DNA of 64,000 nucleotides from Hippasteria phrygiana (taxonomy: Eukaryota; Echinodermata; Asteroidea; Valvatida; Goniasteridae). Shown here piece by piece: positions 1-12,598 of the stretch (positions are counted from its first letter, which is position 1; every line of letters starts with the position of its first letter). The stretch spans positions 1,178,001-1,242,000 of the forward strand of contig JAZGUH010000328.1 of the NCBI GenBank assembly GCA_037893225.1, read 5' to 3'. Both the position numbers and the translations under genes were made by a program. The notes beneath the pieces were generated by a model that was not told the origin of the DNA, searched no databases, and saw nothing but the letters and a program-made list of their open reading frames with translations.

Positions 1-1968
1 GATCCGCCGACTCTGTAAACCTTCGACTGCAACTCTACACGTCAGTCTCGTACATGTATGTGTCGAGAAGCAACTTCTAGACATGCAGCCAATAGACTGA
101 TGCATTAAGCTCCGCCCACTGACGTACTGACCAATCACAGCCACGAGTATGGTCCGACAAAAAATCGACTTGCATGACGTGACAGGTGGGCACAGCAGCT
201 TAATGGATCAGTCTACCAATCTATCACGGTGGAATTGTCACATCAAACAAATCGTACATTTTGTGTACATTGTCAAATCATATCAACTAGAGATCATAGA
301 TGAATCTGACCTGTGTTATTGGCCTGTACTGGTGTGACATGAACGGCCATTGCTTGGGGACTTCGACATAACATACCATCCTTCTCGGGTAACTGAATAC
401 CATCAATGCTAGTACATTTGTACATGTACATGTAATTATACAAAGCATAGCTCACACATGTGGATGGCCCCCTGTTATGGCTGTACTCATCAACAAATTC
501 CATTGTGTTGTCTAAAAGGATCAGTTTCTGTGGTACAGTGTAGGTGGGGAGAAAGGTGTTTCCAATGAACATTTTACAGTGCTGAATCAACCTGCGAAGG
601 TGTCAAAGGTCTGGAAGCGTCAACTTGGCTTACTGGAGTTGATCAAAGTTTCTAAACCAAGAGAAACAGGCATAACCAGAGGGCATCTGTGGGGACAGAT
701 TTGTCCACTCTTGATGGAACTGCCCTATTTCCCCAGACATGGCTTCGGGCAAGTGTAAATGCCAATGAAGATATACCAAATATATTTCAGGCTTTTTCAA
801 GATTCTGTTCGTCACAACTGTGGCAGTTTTTGAGAAACAGTGGTAGTTTTTGTGGCAGTGACTGTGTGGTCCAGCTGGTGGACCTACTGGTCAGGCAATA
901 CATGTAGACAGAAGACCATCAGTTGGGAAACACCAGGACCAGCTGTGAGCTGGTCACCCCCTCATACATCAGGCCAGCTGGACTGACCGTTGCTTTCATT
1001 ATGGTGGGTATTCTACCAAATCCTTGTTGTCCATCTCTGAAGGCTATCTAATTTTTAGAATTCCAACCAGTTTTTAGAAAAAAATATCAATGCCCCTTGT
1101 GTAAATATACATCAAATGGGTGCCTATTCAAGGTTCACAAATATTGTGGCCAACGTGAAGGTTCAGTCCAAATGGCCCAAGGATATTGTGAAACTTAAGG
1201 GGTCATTTTTAGGATTCCTTTTCAATACAATACGCACGTAATGGAGTGAAGTTGAAAGCCAGCGGAAATACTACAGGTCAGTTTCAATCACGAGACAATA
1301 GTACTTCACAGTACACAAAATATTTGCATGTAACTTTTTTTACGCTGTGAGGGTGAGTGGTTGGATGGGGAGGGAGGTTGGGTTACTAATTATTTTAATT
1401 TCGTGGGTTTGATGTAACTTTACTGAATTCATGGGTGTTTGATGTTCTATACCCACGTTTTTACAGTTTTATCTTAAGCTTAAATGACTGGTTTATTATG
1501 TGATTTTTCTTTTTACGTGTGTTATTTGAATTGCCTTAATTAATTTAAACTTTTTTAAATTATAGTTTAATTTAAAAGTTTGCTGGTTTAGTTTATAATG
1601 CAGGGTTTCTGTTCACACATTATTATTATTTTTTAAATTTAATTTATTTGATTTTAATTTATCTGAACATGTGTGGTTTTTAATGTACATGTAAAGTACA
1701 TATTTTTAATGGAATTTGTGCTACATGAATCAATAAATGATTATTCATTAGTAATTTCACTCGGCTCAGGAATATTTTAGATTATTATTTAGGGTTAATC
1801 ATGAAGTATGAAACAACATCATATTACTGCAGATACTGCAGGCCTATGCTACAAATGTACATGGACAGTCCATTTAGCTTGAGAGAGTTACGAGTCTAGA
1901 TCCGAGTCCAATGCCAAAACAGTGAAGATAATGAAGAAGTAGACTTGGGTCAAAAAAGTCAAGCGAGC
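1..1968. other. Non-coding stretch, no gene recognised
   Basis: Only short frames without recognisable domains occur. Bases 1,300-1,800 are very AT-rich. ACATGTACATGTA words occur near 420. The last 100 bases and 2,195-2,340 contain loose CTTGGGTC/GACTTGG words like those at 17,010-17,310 and 53,930-54,020. Confidence 0.5.
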
Positions 1969-2190
1969 TGGGTCATTCTATAAATTTGGGGTCTAAAAGT
2001 GTGACATTTTTGGTGTCCCTGTTACACCTGACCTGTGTAATTTCCCATCAAGTATCATTAAAACTGATCTCACATTATTTTCACTTGTTTGGCAGGTACT
2101 TTGCTATACATAATCACTCTTGCAAAATCGTATACGTGTCAGATGTAACAGGGACACCAAAATTGGACCCTAAATTTATGGAATGACCCA
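1969..2190. mobile_element. Inverted-repeat MITE with TGGGTCATTC ends
   Basis: The ends are near-perfect inverted copies for about 50 bases: TGGGTCATTCTATAAATTTG on the left and its complement ending GAATGACCCA on the right. Inside each end the word GTGTCCCTGTTACA also recurs inverted. It has no coding capacity. The outer bases resemble the larger element at 44,263-45,375, so both may use one transposase. Confidence 0.8.
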
Positions 2191-3188
2191 GCTCAACTCT
2201 GGACTTGCCTAGAGCCTTGGCTTGAACATAAAATTGAGCTGGATCCTAGCAAGGTCAATTAGTCCAGGGTCAATCAAGTCTGGGTTAGAATTGGGCTCAA
2301 GTTATGTCCAGACTTCACTTGGTTTTTTTCCAGTTTTACATTCAACTGGACTTTAATTCTGCATTTTTGCTAATATCAGGCATGCAACTTGGAATTACCC
2401 AAAAATGAGGAAATTCCAATCTTTACAATACTTTGTTTTTACAGTGTTTTACAGTGATCCGAGGAAAAGTTGCATGCCTGTAATATTTCCTTGGACGTGG
2501 ATCTACACTCTACTACAATACTGTCTTGATTTACTCCTATCATATGAGGAAAGAAAACAATCAAACAACCCCGGAGGGAGGATCCCTTCAATAATTGACA
2601 GGACAACTCTGCGGTCATAAGGTGTGAAACCCCGATACAGTCTTCCCCTCTTAGGATATTATTGCATGGCCTGACCTCAACTCCCTCCGTGGATTTGTTG
2701 CAGCCGCTATGGACATGCATGTAAGTGAAACTTTAGCAAGTGCCAGTCAGTCCCATATCACTATTTTCAGTGATCAGTTTCTCCAGAAAAAAAACAACTC
2801 TTGTTTATTTTCATATTTTGCTAATGTAGTTCTGCAGAAAGACATTTAAGAGAGAGGTGAAAAAGAAAGAAAGAGTGTCTTGGGCTGATGAGTGATGTGA
2901 TACTCAATATAGGTCCAGACCATTTTTGGTATGGGTGGCCTGTAAATGGCCTTTGGAGTTGTTGCAGTGACAGATGTTTTTGAAATATGGATATCTAAAA
3001 TGAATGAGGTCTACAGGTGTATCCAATATTTTCCAGTGCTGTTTAAGAGTCCCAAAAAATATAAACCAACAATATATATGGAGTATAACTTTTACAAATA
3101 AGCCAAGTAAACTGTATATAATCATCTTTACGACTGAAAACAAAATCATGAGCAACTGCAGACGCATGTGAAATTATGATTCACCTTC
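2191..3188. other. Non-coding stretch, no gene recognised
   Basis: Overlapping frames on both strands around 2,405-2,720 have no recognisable domain and no coding signature. Confidence 0.45.
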
Positions 3189-3334
3189 TTAACTCTTTCA
3201 CTACGGTATTATAATGGGGGCTGTGACGTAATTGTTTTACAGAATGTTTACAATGAGCCGCTGTGAGCGGCTTGCCGGCAGGAATAGGCTTTTTTCGAGC
3301 CGCTGTGAGCGGCGCGCCGTAGCGGAAGAGTTAA
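3189..3334. mobile_element. Short TTAA-bounded MITE (piggyBac-like)
   Basis: Left end TTAACTCTTTCACTACGG and right end CCGTAGCGGAAGAGTTAA are inverted copies with TTAA at both extremes, the target site used by piggyBac-type transposases. The interior carries GAGCCGCTGTGAGCGGC twice. The right-end word GTAGCGGAAGAGTTA recurs alone near 24,090. It is related in style to, but distinct from, the 220-bp family at 7,420. Confidence 0.75.
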
Positions 3335-3587
3335 GGCTCCTTCATATTTCACGCGAATTTGAGAGCGAAGCAAATTTATTAGGTTAGCAGGGAACGTCAC
3401 AATGAAACAACAATTGATGACATCATGCAGTTCACTTCGCATTCACATCCCTGTGAAGTATAAACCAGCCTTAACCCTAACCCCCTAGACCCTTTTTGCT
3501 AGGAACCATTCTCAATCCTCCAAAATCCTCCGATTACCCTGCCCCAAAAAATGCATTCATCCTCAATCCTCCAAAATTCTCATGTGC

Positions 3588-5470
3588 TTTAAAGAGGAAC
3601 TAAAACCAATTTGCATTTTTCTACTTTAGTGGCTTTTCTGAGAGCTTATGCCTCCCCAAACCCAACAAAGTAGGTTTGAAGAGTTTATGCATGGATTTGG
3701 CAATTTTAGAGAAGTTTTACTTTGGAGTCGCTTTCGCTCAGAATCAGAAAAGCTCGGGGTCAACCGCGTGTTTACAATCCAATCGTGTGACGTAGCTGCG
3801 TGGAGATAGATGACGTCACTATGCGAGTGCCCATTGTGTTTGCGTGCGTGCATGTCTACTAAGTACTATGTGTTGGGTTTTGTCCTAATTTTCTTGTTCC
3901 TGGTGGTGCATTATTGCATGAACGTTGCACTGATGAGTTTGTATATATTATTATATTATCCCCCTCCCCCGAAGACCCTTAACTGCCCGCGCCCATGGCG
4001 CCCCGACACAAGTATTTTTTTTATCACGAATTGGTTGCAATGCCCACTAATGAAAATTTTGCTGTTTAGACGCTGTTGGACACCCCAACAATCGGTAGCA
4101 ATCTGTACTCTAAACATCATCAATGACCATTTTAATACTTACTCGTGCCCTCTCCCTTTTCCGGAAAGCACCTACAGATCGCATACGTCGTCGCTTAAAA
4201 GGCGATGGTGTCGCGCTGCGTGATCGACTCCTGCTCCCATCTTCAACATCGGCTTGGTCGTGGCTCATATGTTATAGCGGCAAAACAAATTACGTGTGCT
4301 CGAGGCACACCACTCCCGTGCGGGTCACCGGGGCCTCCGCGCCGCTGGACGGCGGGGAAAAACTACGTGTCCCGCTGGCCGTGCCGGTTCCTTAGGAAAA
4401 TCGAACCCAAAGTACGACTTCGGACCGCAGCAGCGGGCGCAGGCGCCAGCCGTGCCGTCCAACCGCGGCCTGATTCCAGCGTGCTCGGGCCGATGGTGTC
4501 CGCCGGGCCGGCACGGCAGGGCCGAGCGCGGCCACCCTCCGGTACCCCCAGTCGACCAACACTGGGTGCCCAGTGTGACATGGCTGAACCCGCCATTGGA
4601 CAGTGCGCGAAATCTGCCGTTCGCACCTCCCGCTGTCGGGTGCCCCGGGTCTGACGGGGCCCAGCGGAGCGCCGTACGGCGGGGTGGGAGCTCCGTCCCG
4701 CTCGCCGGACTCTGCCCAACCTGGACTCTTGGCAACCCTTGACCTGGACAGATATGCTGGTTTTATTCTATTGGGTGATTTTAACATCGACTGGACCCCC
4801 AGTTACTCAAAATGCCCCTTCTCTCTGTCTCTTCTCTCCCTTCCTTTCTTTCCCCAACTGCCTGCCTGCCTGCCGAAAGATACAATTTCATCTTCACAGT
4901 CTTTCGTAAAATGTTCCTTAACACCTTTCCGTCAGCCTATAAAAGTCAGATCGCGTTGTTTCCACACTCGATGTTTCCCATCAACTTTGGGGAATCTTAA
5001 AAAAGATAGGTTCGGATTTTTGTCCGTATTTCTTGTGCAGCCACCTACCACACACGTTCTCGGCATAATACTTATTAACTTTAATACATTCGAGATCCGA
5101 ATAACTCAAAAAGTAAGCTAGGAAGGCCGTGAATTCGGCAAAAAATGCTAAGAAAGTACGACCAGCTGCCGACGAAAATGTCATAAAACACACGTGGATG
5201 ATAGTACCAACACGCTGCAGACGTGATGGCTGCACGGCTGGGTAAGCGCACACACGTCATAAGGTCATATGCATACATTTGCATCCCTAATGACCTTTTC
5301 AGGAATTGAGACCAAACGCTCACTCCAAGGGGCAATTTTAGTCCATTTTTTTTCAATGAAATAAATTTTAATCGTTCTTTACTAATTTGTATTCGGTTAG
5401 AAGAATATACAAGCTATCAGAAAAGCCAATAAAGTGGAAAAATGCAAATTGGTTTTAGTTCCTCTTTAAA
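3588..5470. mobile_element. Nested 1.9-kb DNA element with about 50-bp terminal inverted repeats
   Basis: Left end TTTAAAGAGGAACTAAAACC continues for about 50 bases and is matched inverted at 5,420-5,470. The TTAA inside TTTAAA at both edges suggests a TTAA target duplication (Kolobok- or piggyBac-like), but this is tentative. No transposase is recognisable. The centre (4,190-4,740) is markedly GC-rich and contains a LINE endonuclease scrap. Confidence 0.75.
4603..4800 (+). pseudogene. LINE-type endonuclease fragment (GDFNIDW motif)
   Basis: The frame reads LDLDRYAGFILLGDFNIDW at about 4,738-4,794. ILLGDFNxDW is the classic apurinic-endonuclease motif of non-LTR retrotransposon ORF2. Similarity stops abruptly at the tryptophan and the rest of the frame is low-complexity, so this is a scrap of about 25 residues. 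The GC-rich upstream part in the same frame is not recognisable. Confidence 0.6.
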
Positions 5471-5676
5471 CACCGTTCATCCTCAATCCTCCAAAATCCT
5501 CTTTTTAAAAAAATACCATTCATCCTCAATCCTCCAAAATCCTCCTTGCTTGAAACACCATTCATCCTCAATCCTCCAAAATCCTCTTTTAAAAAAAATA
5601 CCATTCATCCTCAATCCTCCAAAATCCTCCAAAACTGCAAGGAGGATTTTGGAGGATTGAGGTGGGTTAGGGTTAA

Positions 5677-7419
5677 TAATATACAATGATACAGTTCAGA
5701 AGCATACATGTACTCCCCAAGCCTCGAGTACATCTGAAGCATACTCTTCTGCATTCCAGGATGACCACGGGACAATGAACCTTGAAGTGCACGATCCTAC
5801 CATTCTTCAATGCCAAACTGATCCATACCGATCAACATTTCAGGAGAGACTGAAACGTGCCCATAAGTCCTTTTTTTTTTATCCCATGGACGGCAGAAAC
5901 AGTCAGAGGTCTTGGCTCCTCCGGGTCGCATATCCTACAGCGTTCCCGAAGTAAATGGTGCAGTCAACTTTTAATAGGAAAACCAAATGTTGTGGGACTG
6001 ATAGAAGTTCACAAACAGGTGACAAAGGGATATAAACTAAAGGCCACTCATGTCGTCCTTTCCGAATAGAAACCAATGGAGGCCGATGTCTGAACTTTTC
6101 AGTATCTGTGCTTCAACAACTTGCAGAACAAAAAGCTTAAATTTGGCAGAATCTGATCACAGAAATGGCAATTCATTCATGTCTTCCATTCATATATAAT
6201 TCAACAAAAGAGAAAAAAATGGACATTAAGAAAATTTCAGGACATCATGAACATGATAGGTGAATCAAGAGAGACTGTCTAAATATAAATAAAGCAAAGA
6301 AAGGAAAACAAATCTTGTATTAAATGAACAAAATGAAACTAACACGAGCACATATTTTTGATGCCTTTTGCAATGCTATACGTCTCAGTTCCCGAGAGGT
6401 TTTGCCAGAAATAACACATTTCTCCAATCTATGGTCACACCTTAATTTTAAACCCTGCCTCAGAATCAGATCTCACTCTACTCAAATGCTCTCCTTTAGG
6501 GGGGAAAAAACCACATTTAAATCCTATCGGAATCAGTTTGTGTATAAAGCACACCCTACCTAATTTACAGAATAAGCAAGTACTGCAAAAGCTGATATAC
6601 ATGCTGCCATCAAATACCTGCCATTCAACACCACAAACATCTGCAAAATTGTTCAAGTGGCTGGTTTCCCACAAGTGGGAACCAGTGAATGAACTGATAC
6701 AGAATTGAGGTTTGGTGATAGGCCTTGCCAGAAACTCGTTAGTGCATAGCCCGTGGGCAGGTAACCGAATAGCCAAAAGGAAAACGCAAACCAAACAAAG
6801 CTTAGATTCAGTTTAATTACAATAAGAAACCTTTGACAGTTTGTGGCCTTCTCACAAAGTTTTCTTGTGTGTGTTTTCTCAAAGAAACAATGGACCATGA
6901 ATGTGCGGGTAGAAAACCAAAAAATGTATTTCTTTCTGTAAAGATCATGACTATGATACTACCCAAGGTATCACATTCAGATACAAAAATGTATTAAAAG
7001 GTGAATGGCCACAACAATGGGGAAACGTTTTTTGTACAAAGACACAATGAAGAGCAACAAAACAATAGGGGATAACTCTTTGCAGATCTAGTTTTTGACA
7101 AACTTGAAGCAGTTTGTATTCTTAGTTGACAGATCTGGATACATTGTAACTGATTCATGTAAAATTCCACATAATTTCCATATTCCAGTTTGTCAAACTG
7201 TTGTTCACAATTAGGTAACCAAAACAGTATATATCTACATGTATGTTGCTGTGCACACAGGAAAAAGTAGGCATTCGGAAAGTTTTTAAAAAGCTGTATA
7301 TTATGGCAAAAACCTGCTGTCTTTCTGACTTTGTTTAATTTTTAAAGATGAAAACTAATGCCAATTACATGCATCTTATTCAAATCAAATTGAGAGAAAA
7401 TTATACGAAAACAGGTCGC
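5677..7419. other. Non-coding stretch, no gene recognised
   Basis: AT-rich sequence with short frames only. No inverted-repeat element or splice-bounded exon was identified by eye. Confidence 0.45.
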
Positions 7420-7641
7420 TTAACCCCTTGGGCACGTTTTTTTACGGGAGACGTCGGGGTGTTGCAGCGGTTCTGGCAGCCAAATCGAACCTCTACAATG
7501 TGTTTGTGCAGTCAAGCATGACATACACAATAATCCAACAATGGATTAAAACTGCACAAACAGCGGCCAGTGGCGTCATCCGGCCTGGTGACACTGGTAT
7601 TTTTTTGCGCGCTATGGCGTCATCCGTACGCAAGGGGTTAA
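7420..7641 (+). mobile_element. piggyBac-like 220-bp MITE, copy 1
   Basis: TTAACCCCTTGGGCACG opens it and CGTACGCAAGGGGTTAA closes it: TTAA target site plus CCCCTTG/CAAGGGG inverted ends, as expected for piggyBac-superfamily MITEs. The core has GTGTTTGTGCAGTCAAGC and CATCCGGCCTGGTG. Other copies are at 29,050, 36,087 and 62,764. Confidence 0.85.
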
Positions 7642-7696
7642 CCAGATGTTTACGCAGACTTTGAAGCCAACAAGACCATCATTTCTGTCACGGAAA

Positions 7697-7738
7697 TACA
7701 TGTACATGTACATGTACATGTACATGGACATGGACAGA
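7697..7738. repeat. ACATGT tandem microsatellite
   Basis: About five uninterrupted ACATGT units followed by ACATGG variants. The same word in one to three units is scattered through the whole window. Confidence 0.9.
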
Positions 7739-8917
7739 CAGATGACAAAAGGTCGATAATCCTTGCCTGGAGAGACAGTGTGGTCAATCCTAATGGTTTG
7801 TCATCACTGCATCACACCTCAACTGCTAGCAAAATCAGCAACACTGTATACCACATGTATACATGTGCACACTAAGAACCTTGAGTCAAATCACTCAGTC
7901 AAATCAATCAGTGAAAACATCTGGCCATTTTCTTAAATCCCACAAGAATTCAAAAGAATTCGGTAATTTTTGGTAGCAGCTAAATATGTTGGAAATTTTA
8001 CAGAAAAAAAACATGGCAATGACCAGGACCGAATTTCATGGAATCCGTAATGCTGGATTACGTGCTAACGACCCGCATTTCTGAGCTACATGCACAAATT
8101 TTGTGCTAACCAGCTAAGCATAGAATATCTATTTATGGGATACGCAAATGCCAAAATTCTTTGCTAACCTATGAAATACACCGTATAAGTGCAGAAGTTT
8201 TTTGCTCTAGTTATCGGCGATTCCTCGCTAACCATAAGCAGGGCCATGACATTGGGCCCACCACTTGGCACGATTCATCAAAAGAGTGTCCGCAAAATGG
8301 ATCATACAGGGGGTGGAAACTCTTAAGTTATTTTTTACAATTCCAAAACATCAGAGAAAAAAAATGCAAGGAACGTAATGGAGCATCCATCATTGGATTA
8401 CAGCGGGACATTTTGATTCATCTGATCTGCTTAAAAGGAATGCAAGACGGATCTCAGGCAGGAAACAGGGGGGCTTTGCAGAAGGATGAGTCTACCAACT
8501 GGTTCATTAGACCACTAAAATGGCATAACAAGCTGGGGACGCTGCATGTAAATGATCTCTAAACCCTCTCCAAACCAAAGTGCAGCAATCCCGAAGGAAT
8601 CGCTCTGAATCCCAGTGTTCAGCTCCACTGGTGTATCCTGCCTGAATATGGATGAAGGCCATAGCCGCGGTTTGAAAAAAGGCCACCTGGCCGGTTGTTG
8701 ACTACAATGTATATATATGCACATTCCTGGGCATATCCAACCCATTGTTTATCTATTGTGTGCATTACGCTTGGCTGCACAAGTCCTTGGCAACCCATTA
8801 ACAACAGTTGGACAGAATTGGTTAAGCCATGTTAGTCTCAACTCTTGAGGGGCTTCAGATGGGTCCTGTGAATGCCCAACAGCTTCATCTGACATGCCAG
8901 GGAAGAATGCTGGACAC
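7739..8917. other. Non-coding stretch, no gene recognised
   Basis: Bases 8,040-8,235 repeat the word GCTAACC loosely. A 133-codon frame at 8,161-8,562 has no recognisable domain and is probably chance. Confidence 0.4.
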
Positions 8918-9770
8918 TGGCTACGTTCAGACATCGTTTTAGTAAAAACGGTAAAAGTTGAAGCGGTAAAAGTTAAAACGGTCATTCACCACGGGTGGCC
9001 GGTCGTAAAATTAAAATGTACATGTACCGAGCGTTCAGACAACGTTTTAGGTATAGCGAGTTCAACTCGGAGTGGTTTATCTCCATTCTGGGGTCACATA
9101 GAAACTTCCGCTCATTTACATAAAGTGCGCTAGTTCATGTGTACATCATAAAATTGTGTGTTTGGGATGCATCATGTATATAGCGTGCACAGCTTTCAAC
9201 TGGTTGCCGGCGTACCTGTTTCGTAACCATTGATATCCATTGCATTCATCGCTAGGATTGCGCACACCACCATTACATGCATTACTGTCAACATGGCGCT
9301 GTCCCGAGAGTTTCTTGTTCAAAAAATTATGAATGGTGAACAGTTTTGAAAAAAATTCAACAGCTGCTTCAAAAAATGTCGGAACAATGAACTAAATGTA
9401 AGGGCAAGAGCAGAAAGACGGACGTGAAGGCTTCACACTGTATTTAGCAAAGACGGCAACTGATGGACCACGCTAGCGCATGCGTGCTGTGTATAGGACA
9501 TGCACTGATGACGTGCAACCACGATTGTTTACACAACAAAAGGGACTATGTAACACTAGGTCAACTGTGCTGGCTAAAACAGGAAGCATTTTAGCTAAAA
9601 CGATTTAGACATGTTCTGGTTTTAGCTAAACCCTCCCTCTAAGGTGTTTTAAATCACCGTTTTCGGTGCAACTTTAAAACCGTTTAGACACCGTTTTAGC
9701 TAAAACTTTAAACCAAATCGAGTTCAACTAGTGTTTTAAGGGAATTTAAAACGGTGTCTGAACGTAGCCA
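8918..9770. mobile_element. 850-bp inverted-repeat DNA element with TGGCTACGTTCAGACA ends
   Basis: Left end TGGCTACGTTCAGACATCG and right end CGGTGTCTGAACGTAGCCA (approximate complement) bound the element. Subterminal copies of GTTCAGACAACGTTTTAG and AAAACGGT words recur inside. No transposase frame is seen; non-autonomous. Confidence 0.8.
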
Positions 9771-11847
9771 AAGACAAGTCCAGCCATTTAGGCATAAGTC
9801 TAGCATAGTCCAGGACCCAGGTAGATCAGAAGACCGGTGATTTTTCTATCAAATGATCTTGAGTATTTTTAAATCGATGATCTCAAACTTTGAATGAAGT
9901 CTAACTACATGTACATTTGATTGTCGTTCACTTGGGGAGTTTTCTATTTTTTAGTAAGCTTGGACTTTAGTGAATTTTGACAGACACTGGATCACTTTTA
10001 GCTGACTGTCTAGTAGTGTGAAATTCAAGCCCTGTTCGCCAATATTTTTTCTCACAATGAACTCTGCAGTCAAACTTTAGTCACCATGTCCATACATACT
10101 GCTGAATGCATGCACAATATTGTCATCCTGCGGTGGATTGTAGTTACAAGACTGGCCAATTGGGATTGGGTAAATATTAAAACGAAAAGAAACTAATTTA
10201 AGTACACGAACATTCAACTCTTTTGTCCGAGTTCGTTTACCTACATCTGCACTTATGTGTGTCTACTGTATTTCAGTTCTGGATACATGTAACAAAAGCG
10301 AGCATTTCTGAAGCCATGACAATACAGACTGGCAGAAAATTGATTGAGTTCACGAACCATGTCATAACTTTTGTTCAGAGACTTTTTTTCTTCCAATTGC
10401 GGAGTTAAAAGTCGAGATTTTTCACAAACAACCTACCAGGGTTGTCAATTCAGTTTTTTTTCCCTCTGAAAAACAGAACCATTAGTGTTTTGACGCCCGT
10501 TTTTTTTTCCACGATGGGTTCTTTCAAAAGCCTAAGATTATCTTTCTAAAGACCGGTGGAAATGAATTTTATAAACTGCTGCAAACTGCTAACTGACTGG
10601 ATTGACCTGAAATATACAAATCAACAAAATAACCTTAGCTTTGAGAAAGAACTTGCTGAAGTTCAAAACGTCAGGCCAGCTAATTTTGTTCTTTCTAAAG
10701 ACTGTTAAACATGTGCAGTGCAAACATTCAAATATGCCTACAGTTATACAAACATTCAAATAAGTATCATATCAATTGTAAGTGTCTAGTTAATTATTAA
10801 TAATATAAACCGATAATACTGGTAAATGCCCGAATTCTCAACAGAGGAATGTCCTGACATTGTTGACACTGAAACTAACCTGTGCCCCAGTTCAATGATA
10901 AGGCTTAAAGGCATTTTGTCTTCAATTTTAAATCTGGCACACCAGACAACATCTAAAAAAAAAAAAAATTTCTGACACAGAGAGATCTTAAACACTTTCA
11001 AATCGTTTGAGGAAAAGCATGAATGCCTTCTGTAGTGCAAACAATGCACTGAATCATTTGTAATACAATACGGCATAGGGATTGCTGCTTATGGCTGAAT
11101 GTATTCAAAATCTTCACAAAGGACTGTGGGCTGTCAATTAATTTGAACGTCGGGAGTGTACTTCACTTTATCTGAAGGCCGATATACAAACCAACTGAAC
11201 TGCTGGCCAAGGTTATGAAAGTCATTAAGAAAAGTAAATAAAACGTCTGCATAAATAAATAAACAACATCTAATACATGTTAAGTGGCAAAGGTTAAACG
11301 TGAACAAACATGTACATGCACAGAGCACTACATGTTCCATTCATCGAAGGTCTTTTTAAGAAAGAAGCATTTTCAAGATCAGATAAACAAATGCTGGACA
11401 CCACTCAAAAGAGAAAAAAAATCCTGTAGGGTCTCCTTTTAAAATTTTGCCCTCAAGAGAAGGACCTTACTTGGGACAAGCCTGATAAGGATTCCTAATG
11501 AAATGAAATAAATATCTCACACAGTAAATTTTTATCTCCTGTCTTGTGTACTAAATATCAGTACAAACCTCCAACAGCCAAATGAATGCCTAAAATATTG
11601 CAGGAAAAAAATCAATCTCTAAACACAATTACACTCAGTATCAGCAGACATACATGTAGAAAATTTATTTTCAGATTCAAACAAAAAGAAACCTTTTAAT
11701 TTTATGTGAATATGGTAGCCTCCATGAGCCTGAAAACACTGATATTTTCCTCTATTAAATGGAAAAATGCTTGATCGTGAAGAATCATGTTCAAAACGGC
11801 AAATGCTGTGCTACTGTTATTTTACCACGATTTACCATAAAGAGGGC
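9771..11847. other. Non-coding stretch, no gene recognised
   Basis: AT-rich, with a poly-A/T run near 10,950. Short frames only; no domain seen. Confidence 0.45.
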
Positions 11848-12598
11848 TTAAGCCCATTTCACACGAACATTAGAAACACTGGTACCGTGCGATGAAATCG
11901 AATCAGTGTCACAAACACACACCATGCCGTGTGAAAGTGTATGTCTGTCACCAAATCGCATGGGTCCCGTGCCGTTTGTGACAGGGATCAAGACCTCCTC
12001 CAAGATTTTGCATCAAAGCGACATCCGTGCGATGATCACCGGGATTGTATTGATGCGATTTTCACAAGGATTCTGTGCAGTGAAATCGCCTTAACGCATG
12101 CGCAGTTTGATGTTGCTCTACACTACAAATTTCTTTAGTTCTGATTGGTCAGTTGCTGCGTACTGTAATGAGAACAGTAGATTCTCTGTAAATAAACGGT
12201 AAATATATTATATTTTGACAAAGTGGTCTTGTAAATTTACATCCTCTTTGTGCAAATTGGTGTTAAAACACGAAAACTATGGACACTTGATATTTTATAG
12301 GTCACAGTACCGTAATTTTACATCAAAAATCTGTTAAAACTAAAATACGGTGATTGTTTTTTTAAGGGGGAAAACCTGTTATTTTACAGAATTTTTTACA
12401 GTGCGAAAAAATCGCTGGTATCCTATAAATTTCATCTTACCAGCGCTAGAAGTCTAGCCCCCGACCCACGCACTGCAAAACGAGGCACATTCGCTACCAG
12501 ACCTGTGTTGTATCGTGAGAAAGCATCCTTGGGCGTCAGACACCCGGTGCCAATCACCGCAGAAGTGTGTCTCCAGGGCTCGTGTGAAACAGGCTTTA
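11848..12598 (+). mobile_element. 750-bp non-autonomous DNA element with TTTCACACG ends, copy 1
   Basis: Ends TTAAGCCCATTTCACACGA and TCGTGTGAAACAGGCTTTA are inverted copies. The interior (for example the CACAGTACCGTAATTTTAC and GTAAATTTACATCCTCTTTG stretches) matches, inverted, the copy at 37,813-38,664. No transposase. Confidence 0.8.

Larger units (their letters stand above)
3471..5676. mobile_element. Telomere-ended repeat element (copy 1), split by a nested transposon
   Basis: It starts TTAACCCTAACCCCCTAG and ends GGTTAGGGTTAA. Both arms consist of repeats of the word TCCTCAATCCTCCAAAATCC, in one orientation for most of the length and inverted just before the right end. Bases 3,588-5,470 are a separate inverted-repeat element inserted inside. 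The same word and the same ends occur unsplit at 56,478-56,660. Confidence 0.75.

Noticed and set aside
3471..3490. True chromosomal telomere or interstitial telomere array
   Set aside because: The CCCTAA word occurs at most about twice per site, always paired with an inverted partner, which fits element ends and not a telomere tract.
4123..4787. Overlapping 90-150 codon frames on both strands in the GC-rich block
   Set aside because: Open in several frames because stop codons are rare in GC-rich DNA; only the short GDFNIDW stretch is recognisable.
8161..8562. 133-codon plus-strand frame
   Set aside because: No recognisable domain, no splice context, and repetitive GCTAACC words at its start.
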